From an uncultured Terriglobales bacterium (lineage in GTDB: Bacteria; Acidobacteriota; Terriglobia; Terriglobales; Acidobacteriaceae), in NCBI GenBank assembly GCA_955652845.1, contig CATPBY010000437.1, forward strand, positions 1 to 10,795: a DNA stretch of 10,795 nucleotides, in the 5' to 3' direction. This document shows, in pieces, positions 6,134-10,795 of the stretch (position 1 is the first letter of the stretch; each line of letters begins with the position of its first letter). The notes beneath the pieces are model-generated. The model had not been told where the DNA came from. It saw only the letters and a list, made by a program, of their open reading frames with translations, and ran no database searches. The position numbers were made by a program, and so were the translations under genes.

Positions 6134-7363
6134 GTGCGCAAGCAATTCGAAACTTCGCGTGACATAGACGCCGGCATCCTCACCCGTGCAGCCCAGACGC
6201 CAGTTCCGGCGCGGGTGTCGATCGGCGGAGTCGCAATCGCTCCCGCCACCGTGCTCGCTCCCATGGCCGGGGTCACGGACACCGTTTTCCGCCGTTTTAT
6301 ACGCAATCTGGGGGGCTGCGGACTGATCATGACCGAATTCACTTCGGCTGACGGCGTCCTGCGCGCCAAGGACAAAAAAGCTAAGCGGTATCTCCATTTC
6401 TACGAGGACGAGCACCCAATCTCGGCGCAGCTCTTCGGAAGCGATCCTGAAGTAATGGCGGAAGCCGCCCGGATGGTCGAGGGCCTGGGCTTTGATCTGG
6501 TGGACCTGAACCTGGGTTGTCCGGCGAAAAAAGTGGTGAAATGCAACGGCGGTTCTGGGCTGCTACGTGATCTGCCAGCGATTGGAGAAATTTTCCGGGC
6601 AGTTCAAGCTGCGGTGAAGATCCCTTTCACCGTCAAATTCCGCGCGGGCTGGAATGATGACAATATTGTTTGCGTGGAACTGGCGAAGATGGCCGAAGAC
6701 TGCGGTCTGTGTGCGGTGGCGCTTCACGCACGTACGCGGGAACAGGGATATAGCGGTAATGCCCGCTGGGACTGGATCGGGGCCGTGAAGCAGGCGGTAA
6801 AGATTCCGGTGATAGGAAATGGCGACATACGCTCGCCCGAGGATGCTTGTGCCATGGTGGCTCAAACTGGATGCGACGCGGTCATGATCGGCCGCACCGC
6901 ACCATCCAATCCATGGATCTTCCGGCAAATCCAGCAGTATTGCGATTTCGTGGGGAGTGCCAATCTCCACATGGAGACAGCCGCCCTCGTCTATCCGGTC
7001 GAGCAAAGCTCGGCGGGTTTTGGTTCGAACGGAGCGGAACCGGGCCTTCGGCCCGGCGGACAGCCGAGGTCGGCTGCGCGGGCAGCTTACGACCAGCCTG
7101 ACGAGGCCGACCGCTACCAGATGATCCGCACGTACTTTCAAATGCTGATCGAGGAAGAACTGCCCGATGCGGTAGGCAAAATGAAGCAGTTCGCCTCCTG
7201 GTTCACTCACGGGGTGCCGGGCGGCGCTAGCCTGCGGAAGGCAATCTATGAATCGAAGAGCGCACCCGAAATATTAGGCAAAGTAGTAGACTTTTTCGAA
7301 GAAAGACTATGTGGTGCGGTTGGCCCTTCGGCAGGCCCGCGCCCGCGGGAGCTAGTCGAATAA
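6134..7363 (+). CDS. dusB: tRNA-dihydrouridine synthase (DusB type) with palindrome-derived insertion
   Basis: A flavin enzyme that reduces specific uridines in tRNA to dihydrouridine using NAD(P)H. The FMN-binding TIM barrel shows APMAGVTD (42-49), LNLGCPAKKVVK (125-136) with catalytic C129, VKFRAGW (167-173), LHARTREQGYSG (197-208), GNGDI (228-232) and IGRTAPSNPWIFRQI (252-266). The helical C-terminal domain resumes at DEADRYQMIRTYFQML (323-338). At 409 residues it is longer than usual DusB enzymes (about 320-340). Most of the excess is a low-complexity stretch around residues 288-320 (SSAGFGSNGAEPGLRPGGQP), coded by two GC-rich palindromes, plus a Pro/Gly-rich tail from 393. The insertion lies between barrel and helical domain, where a loop could tolerate it. 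The start is GTG at 6134, chosen because AAGAGG precedes it by two to three bases and no nearer in-frame ATG precedes the barrel; a later start is possible. Confidence 0.92.
   Translation: MRKQFETSRDIDAGILTRAAQTPVPARVSIGGVAIAPATVLAPMAGVTDTVFRRFIRNLGGCGLIMTEFTSADGVLRAKDKKAKRYLHFYEDEHPISAQLFGSDPEVMAEAARMVEGLGFDLVDLNLGCPAKKVVKCNGGSGLLRDLPAIGEIFRAVQAAVKIPFTVKFRAGWNDDNIVCVELAKMAEDCGLCAVALHARTREQGYSGNARWDWIGAVKQAVKIPVIGNGDIRSPEDACAMVAQTGCDAVMIGRTAPSNPWIFRQIQQYCDFVGSANLHMETAALVYPVEQSSAGFGSNGAEPGLRPGGQPRSAARAAYDQPDEADRYQMIRTYFQMLIEEELPDAVGKMKQFASWFTHGVPGGASLRKAIYESKSAPEILGKVVDFFEERLCGAVGPSAGPRPRELVE
7001..7090 (+). repeat. Palindromic repeat insertion inside dus (copy A)
   Basis: Two adjacent perfect hairpins lie within the coding region: CCGGGCC-TTC-GGCCCGG (7040-7056, which would give a C(UUCG)G tetraloop in RNA) and CAGCCGA-GG-TCGGCTG (7061-7076). 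The encoded residues are low-complexity and absent from the DusB pattern. The core CCTTCGG recurs at 7325-7331 and, on the minus strand, at 9520-9526; GGACAGCC at 7058-7065 recurs on the minus strand at 9527-9534. This suggests a dispersed REP-like family that inserted in frame. The outer borders are estimated. Confidence 0.5.
7316..7351. repeat. GC-rich palindromic sequence at the dus 3' end (copy C)
   Basis: It contains CCTTCGG (7325-7331) and the perfect dyad CCCGCG-CC-CGCGGG (7336-7349). It codes for the odd Gly/Pro-rich dus tail and ends just before the stop of the convergent hydrolase. It resembles the insertion at 7001-7090 in composition and core motif. Without a T-run it is at best an imperfect bidirectional terminator. 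Confidence 0.35.
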
Positions 7364-8206
7364 GTCTGCCGATCTAGTCGCTTTTGCCACCAGCTTTCCG
7401 TTCTCATCTTTCTCCACGCAGGCCCAGGGCGCATTCGGATCATGGGTGAACACAGTTAGCCATTTTCCCGGGATCGCCCGCGCGTAATAACGCTTCTTGC
7501 TCTCGAGGGTTTCGAGCGGATAAAGATCGAAGGCCATCGCCCAGTTCAGATCAATGTGCGCGGTGGTGGGAATCAGGTCCGAAATGTAGCATGCAGTCTT
7601 TCCTCCGCTGGTAATGATGACGGCTTGCATATCCCTGGTGTGCCCAGGGAAGACTTGCACCGAGACGCCAGGAATAACTTCCTGATCACCGCGCAGTAAC
7701 TGCATCTGGCCGCTTTCCACCAGTGGATCGTAGTTCTCGCTGAGGTAGCTGACCGCGTCGCGCTGATTTTCGTGGGCGTGCCTCCATTCTCCTTCCTGAA
7801 CGTAATACTTTGCCTTGGGGAACGTTGCGGCAAATTTGTCACCCGCTCGTATCGTATTCCAGCCGCAATGATCGAAGTGCAGATGTGTATTGATGACGAT
7901 ATCAATGTCTTCCGGCGCGAGCCCGAGAGCATCGAAGTTGTCCAGCAACTGGGCTGGCTGGCCGTACTGCTTGACCATTTTTTCAGGCAGCTTGTTCCCA
8001 ATTCCAGTCTCGATCAGCACAGTATGGCGGTCGGTGCGCACGACCAGTGAATTCAAACCTGCAGGTACTCGATTGTTTTCATCCGCATTGACCATCTTTT
8101 GCCACAGGATTTTGGGAACTATGCCGAAGAAGGCTCCGCCATCGAGGGGATAGATCCCGTCGGAAATGGCCGTGAGTTCGAAGTCGCCGAGAGTCAGGCG
8201 GAGCAT
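7352..8206 (-). CDS. Metallo-beta-lactamase-fold hydrolase (lactonase/MPH-like subgroup)
   Basis: A 284-residue MBL-fold enzyme with a complete two-metal site: HLHFDH (108-113), H189 in FPGHT, D210 in YISDLIPTT and H255 in FTHDP. The region GNKLPEK (70-76) and the order THLHFDHCGW match the group containing acyl-homoserine lactonases, methyl-parathion hydrolase and related esterases. The actual substrate cannot be read from sequence. No signal peptide is seen (MLRLTLGDFELTAISDG), so it is probably cytosolic. The ATG at 8206 matches the usual N-terminus, although the upstream ribosome-binding site is poor. It runs convergently to dus with a 12-base overlap and divergently from the zinc-ribbon gene across 134 bases. 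It shows no functional tie to either neighbour. Confidence 0.9.
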   Translation of the reverse strand: MLRLTLGDFELTAISDGIYPLDGGAFFGIVPKILWQKMVNADENNRVPAGLNSLVVRTDRHTVLIETGIGNKLPEKMVKQYGQPAQLLDNFDALGLAPEDIDIVINTHLHFDHCGWNTIRAGDKFAATFPKAKYYVQEGEWRHAHENQRDAVSYLSENYDPLVESGQMQLLRGDQEVIPGVSVQVFPGHTRDMQAVIITSGGKTACYISDLIPTTAHIDLNWAMAFDLYPLETLESKKRYYARAIPGKWLTVFTHDPNAPWACVEKDENGKLVAKATRSADLFD

Positions 8207-8310
8207 GGTCAGGTCCGATCACCAGCCTATCAAAGCTGCCTAGCTCAACTCGTCCCCGAGGCGCGAGTGGCCCCTGTCCCCCCCACGATCCGGGAACTCT
8301 TCCCACAGCG

Positions 8311-8319
8311 TGCTAAAAT
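8311..8319 (+). promoter_or_regulatory. Extended -10 promoter candidate for the zinc-ribbon gene
   Basis: TGCTAAAAT is a TGn extended -10 with TAAAAT (8314-8319, 5 of 6). No convincing -35 lies at the right distance, as expected for extended -10 promoters. The predicted transcript start near 8326 leaves only about 15 bases before the ATG at 8341, and these contain no Shine-Dalgarno motif. Confidence 0.5.
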
Positions 8320-8340
8320 CACCCTAGCGCGATTCTTCTG

Positions 8341-9471
8341 ATGCTTCCAGACGTTCAGAATCTCATGGAGTTGCAGCAGGCGGACCGGGAGATCCTTCGC
8401 CTGAAGGATGAAATCGCGGCGTTGCCCAAACGCGTAGCCGTGATTGAACAGAAGCTGGCAGGAACCAGGGCGGTGCTGGAAAACGCTAAAACCGCGGTCA
8501 AAGCTGACGAAACCGCTCGCCGCAAGTACGAAACCGCTATCCAGGACCTGCAGCAGAAGATCTCCAAGTATCGCGACCAGTCGCTCGAAGTAAAAACCAA
8601 CGACCAGTATAAAGCGCTGATGCACGAGATACAGTTCGCGGAACAGGACATTCGCGCTAATGAAGACAAAATTCTGGAACTGATGGTCAATGCCGAGGCG
8701 CGGGAAAAGAGCGTGAAAGCCGCTGAAATAGAACTTAAGGCGGAAATGGCGGAGATCGATAAAGAAAAGAACCAAGCTCGACAGCGCACCGTAGAAGACG
8801 AGAAGCAACTCGTCGAGTGGAACAGCAAGCGCGACAAGGCTCGCGCTGGAGTCAATGCAGATTTGCTGCGGCACTATGATCGGGTGTCGAAATTTCGCGG
8901 CACTGGCCTGGCTGAGGTCCGGGACCAGAAGTGCGTGGGTTGCCAGGTTATGCTGAGGCCGCAGACCTTCAACGAAGTACGCGGCGGGCAGATGGTCATA
9001 TGTGAGTCCTGCCAGAGAATTTTGTATTTCGATCCCGCGAGCGAGACTGCGGAGCAGGCCACCGCGGCAACAGCGCGTCGTCGTCGTCTGCGTCCCAAGG
9101 CGGATGCGGATCAGGCATGGTACTACCGCTCCGAATACGCTGACCATGGAGAGGTGTTCGCTGTCTTTATCAACTCTGACGGAAGCTCCAGCCGTCGCGT
9201 GTACGACGCTCACTCCGGACGCAAGCTGGGGGAGACAGAAGTCCTTCCGGGCGATTACCACATCGCTTTCGCTTCAGACCTGGTGCACACAGTGCGCCTC
9301 AACGGTGCCTGGCCGGCCGCTGAGATTGAGGAATGGGGCACCGAAATGCCAACCCGGGCGCTGGACTCACTGTTTGCTGACCTGTTCGCTGCCCGTGCGG
9401 AAACCGCCAAGGGCCATGTTCACGCCAATTCTGCCGAAGCGATAACCTCGGAACATCCTGCCGCCAGTTAG
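8341..9471 (+). CDS. Coiled-coil/C4 zinc-ribbon protein (CT398 type) with novel C-terminal extension
   Basis: The 376-residue protein has three parts. Residues 5-175 are a long charged coiled coil (LQQADREILRLKDEIAALP at the start), including the conserved turn SLEVKTNDQYKALMHEI (81-97). Residues 195-231 are a C4 zinc ribbon: C198-x2-C201 and C221-x2-C224, ending QRILYFDP. These two parts form the usual CT398-like protein of about 240 residues; its role is not settled, with links to flagellar and secretion partners reported for the chlamydial member. After a basic linker ARRRRLRPK (245-253) comes an extra 120 residues, with WYYRSEYADHGEVFAVFINSD (260-280) and a probable small alpha/beta domain to about 350, that I cannot assign. 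ATG is at the conserved start but lacks a ribosome-binding site. An extended -10 stands just upstream. The methyltransferase gene follows after 97 bases. Confidence 0.85.
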   Translation: MLPDVQNLMELQQADREILRLKDEIAALPKRVAVIEQKLAGTRAVLENAKTAVKADETARRKYETAIQDLQQKISKYRDQSLEVKTNDQYKALMHEIQFAEQDIRANEDKILELMVNAEAREKSVKAAEIELKAEMAEIDKEKNQARQRTVEDEKQLVEWNSKRDKARAGVNADLLRHYDRVSKFRGTGLAEVRDQKCVGCQVMLRPQTFNEVRGGQMVICESCQRILYFDPASETAEQATAATARRRRLRPKADADQAWYYRSEYADHGEVFAVFINSDGSSSRRVYDAHSGRKLGETEVLPGDYHIAFASDLVHTVRLNGAWPAAEIEEWGTEMPTRALDSLFADLFAARAETAKGHVHANSAEAITSEHPAAS

Positions 9472-9504
9472 TCCCCAGGCATGCACAACTGAATTTCAGC
9501 TCTT

Positions 9505-9550
9505 CTTCGCCTGAGGCGCCCGAAGGGGCTGTCCCTCCATGGGCCGAGGT
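9505..9550. repeat. Palindromic repeat-like sequence between zinc-ribbon and RlmI genes (copy B)
   Basis: On the minus strand it carries GGACAGCC (9534-9527) followed directly by CCTTCGG (9526-9520), motifs shared with the repeat inside dus. GCCC and GGGC at 9517-9528 can pair. It fills most of the 97-base gap and supplies the alternative, less likely, ATG at 9539 of the downstream gene. Borders are approximate. Confidence 0.35.
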
Positions 9551-9568
9551 AGGTTTAAGATTCCCTTC

Positions 9569-10762
9569 ATGAGTAAGAGAGTTCCTGCGGCCGGACTTCC
9601 GGCGCTGAAAATTTCCCGCCGTGGCGCAGGCCGGTTGCACAAAGGCCATGTCTGGGTATACCGGTCGGATATTGTCTCGGTTGATGGAATCCCACCCGGG
9701 GCACTGGTCAATGTAAGCGACGAACGGGGCCGGTTTTTGGGAACGGCGTTTTACAGCAGCACTTCGCAAATTGCCATACGAATGCTTTCTTCAGAAGCAG
9801 TCAACGATCTGGGCAGCCTGCTGGGGAAACGGATCGAAACGGCAATTGCCTACCGGGAAGGAGTCGTCGAGGACACAAATGCATATCGAGTGGTTTTCAG
9901 CGAAGCCGATTTCCTGCCTGGTCTGATCGTGGACCGCTACAACGACGTGCTCGCATTGCAGGTCTTAACCCAGGCGATGGACGCTGAGCCGGTGCGCACA
10001 CGAGTGATCTCTGAACTGAGTGAACAGCTGAAGCCTGCGTCGATTATCGAGCGGGTGGATCCCAGGATCCGTGAACTGGAGCAGCTTCCCTCGCGAGCCT
10101 CCAGCGTGATTCGTGGAGAAAGGAGCAGTACTGTGTTCTCCATGAACGGCGTCAATTTTAACTTTGATGGAGTTGAAGGTCAGAAAACCGGCGCCTTCCT
10201 CGATCAGCGCGAGAACTATGCTGCCGCGGCAAAGCATGCCCGCGGAGAAGCTCTGGACGTGTTCTGTTATCAGGGCGGCTTTGCGCTCCATCTTGCCAAG
10301 CGGTGTTCGAAAGTCACCGGGGTGGACAGCTCCCGGTCAGCGCTCGAGACGGCAGAGCGGAATGCCATTCTAAATGGACACGAGATCGAATGGATTGAAG
10401 CCAACGCCTTCGATCTGCTCCGGGATTACGCGGATTCGGGGCGGCGATACGACACCATCATCCTCGATCCACCGGCCTTCGCCAAGAGCCGGCGCACATT
10501 GGACACGGCTGTGCGTGGGTATAAAGAACTGAACCTGCGCGCCTTGAAGATGCTTCGATCCGGCGGAACTCTGGTGACCTGCTCGTGCTCCTACCACCTG
10601 AGCGAGGCTGAATTGCTGGAGGTAATCACCCAATCCGGCCTCGATGCTGGTAAAAACCTTCGCCTTGTGGAGAGGCGCGCCCAGGCGAAAGACCATCCGA
10701 TCCTTATGAATGTTCCTGAAACAGCCTACTTGAAATGCTTAATACTAATAGTAACTAATTGA
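9569..10762 (+). CDS. rlmI: Class I SAM-dependent rRNA (cytosine-C5) methyltransferase, RlmI-like
   Basis: A 397-residue protein, near-identical in length to RlmI, which methylates a cytosine of 23S rRNA. An N-terminal PUA-type RNA-binding domain (about 10-80, with GHVWVYRSDI and GALVNVSDERG) is followed by a linker region and a Rossmann methyltransferase. GQKTGAFLDQRENY (204-217) is the family hallmark, ALDVFCYQGGFALHLAK (228-244) is SAM motif I, GVDSS (251-255) the acidic-loop motif, and LDPPAFAKSR (299-308) motif IV. TCSCSYHL (337-344) holds cysteines where the family has its SCS motif. The family match is firm; the exact target nucleotide is inferred. ATG 9569 is chosen over the in-frame ATG at 9539, which lies in repeat-like sequence; neither has a clear ribosome-binding site. 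The last eight codons (CLILIVTN) fall in a sharply AT-rich tract, a possible junction. Confidence 0.9.
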   Translation: MSKRVPAAGLPALKISRRGAGRLHKGHVWVYRSDIVSVDGIPPGALVNVSDERGRFLGTAFYSSTSQIAIRMLSSEAVNDLGSLLGKRIETAIAYREGVVEDTNAYRVVFSEADFLPGLIVDRYNDVLALQVLTQAMDAEPVRTRVISELSEQLKPASIIERVDPRIRELEQLPSRASSVIRGERSSTVFSMNGVNFNFDGVEGQKTGAFLDQRENYAAAAKHARGEALDVFCYQGGFALHLAKRCSKVTGVDSSRSALETAERNAILNGHEIEWIEANAFDLLRDYADSGRRYDTIILDPPAFAKSRRTLDTAVRGYKELNLRALKMLRSGGTLVTCSCSYHLSEAELLEVITQSGLDAGKNLRLVERRAQAKDHPILMNVPETAYLKCLILIVTN

Positions 10763-10795
10763 AAATAAAAGTAATACTATTGTTGACAATAAGAC
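10739..10795. other. AT-rich tract with short palindromes at the right edge
   Basis: From 10741 to the end only 11 of 55 bases are G or C, against a GC-rich background. It holds TACTA-A-TAGTA (10743-10753), the direct repeat TAATACTA (10740-10747 and 10772-10779), and the palindrome TATTGT-TG-ACAATA (10778-10791), which contains a TTGACA -35 hexamer (10783-10788). A rightward promoter with an operator for a gene beyond the window, or the edge of a transferred element, would explain it. Confidence 0.45.

Noticed and set aside
8245..9261. A 338-codon open frame on the minus strand opposite the zinc-ribbon gene
   Set aside because: It mirrors the codon bias of a well-supported plus-strand coiled-coil gene, has no recognisable domain and overlaps the divergent promoter region.
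1..10795. CRISPR array, tRNA, rRNA or intact insertion sequence
   Set aside because: No regularly spaced direct repeats, cloverleaf-like segments, rRNA motifs or transposase frames were found on either strand.

Overview
The window is mostly a chromosomal housekeeping stretch of a moderately GC-rich bacterium. Gene content, the acidobacterial look of the proteins and recurring GC-rich palindromes around CCTTCGG suggest Acidobacteriota (Koribacter/Terriglobia-like). That placement is inferred from recall, with no search run. Only the two ends look accessory.

Layout. (1) 1-635, minus strand: a replication-type pair. A DUF1376-like protein with a C-terminal zinc finger comes first. The start of a second zinc-ribbon protein (helicase-loader or replisome-like) follows; it overlaps the first gene in another frame and runs off the left edge. 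(2) 847-1782, minus: a LysR-type regulator, divergent from (3) 2117-5067, plus: the glyoxylate-shunt operon aceB (malate synthase A) and aceA (isocitrate lyase), which ends in a strong terminator. The 334-base divergent spacer holds two palindromic operator candidates, a sigma70-like promoter and a 16-codon leader ORF with a good Shine-Dalgarno site just before aceB. (4) 5328-5609: an HU-type DNA-binding protein with its own promoter and terminator. (5) 5826-6053: rpmE (ribosomal protein L31), then 6134-7363: a DusB-type tRNA-dihydrouridine synthase carrying a palindrome-rich in-frame insertion. (6) 7352-8206, minus: a metallo-beta-lactamase-fold hydrolase that overlaps the dus 3' end by 12 bases. 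(7) 8341-9471: a coiled-coil plus C4 zinc-ribbon protein (CT398 type) with an unassigned C-terminal extension, then 9569-10762: an RlmI-type rRNA methyltransferase whose last codons merge into an abrupt AT-rich tail.

How the genes fit together: aceB and aceA form the two-step glyoxylate bypass for growth on acetate or fatty acids, and the divergent LysR protein is the obvious candidate regulator. rpmE, dus and the RlmI-like gene belong to ribosome and tRNA maturation; HU is nucleoid architecture. I see no CRISPR array, rRNA, tRNA or complete mobile element, and no clearly new multi-gene system. The points most worth a second look are the out-of-frame overlap of two zinc-motif genes, the operators and leader ORF before aceB, a dispersed palindromic repeat family that has entered dus, the novel tail of the zinc-ribbon protein, and the AT-rich right edge.
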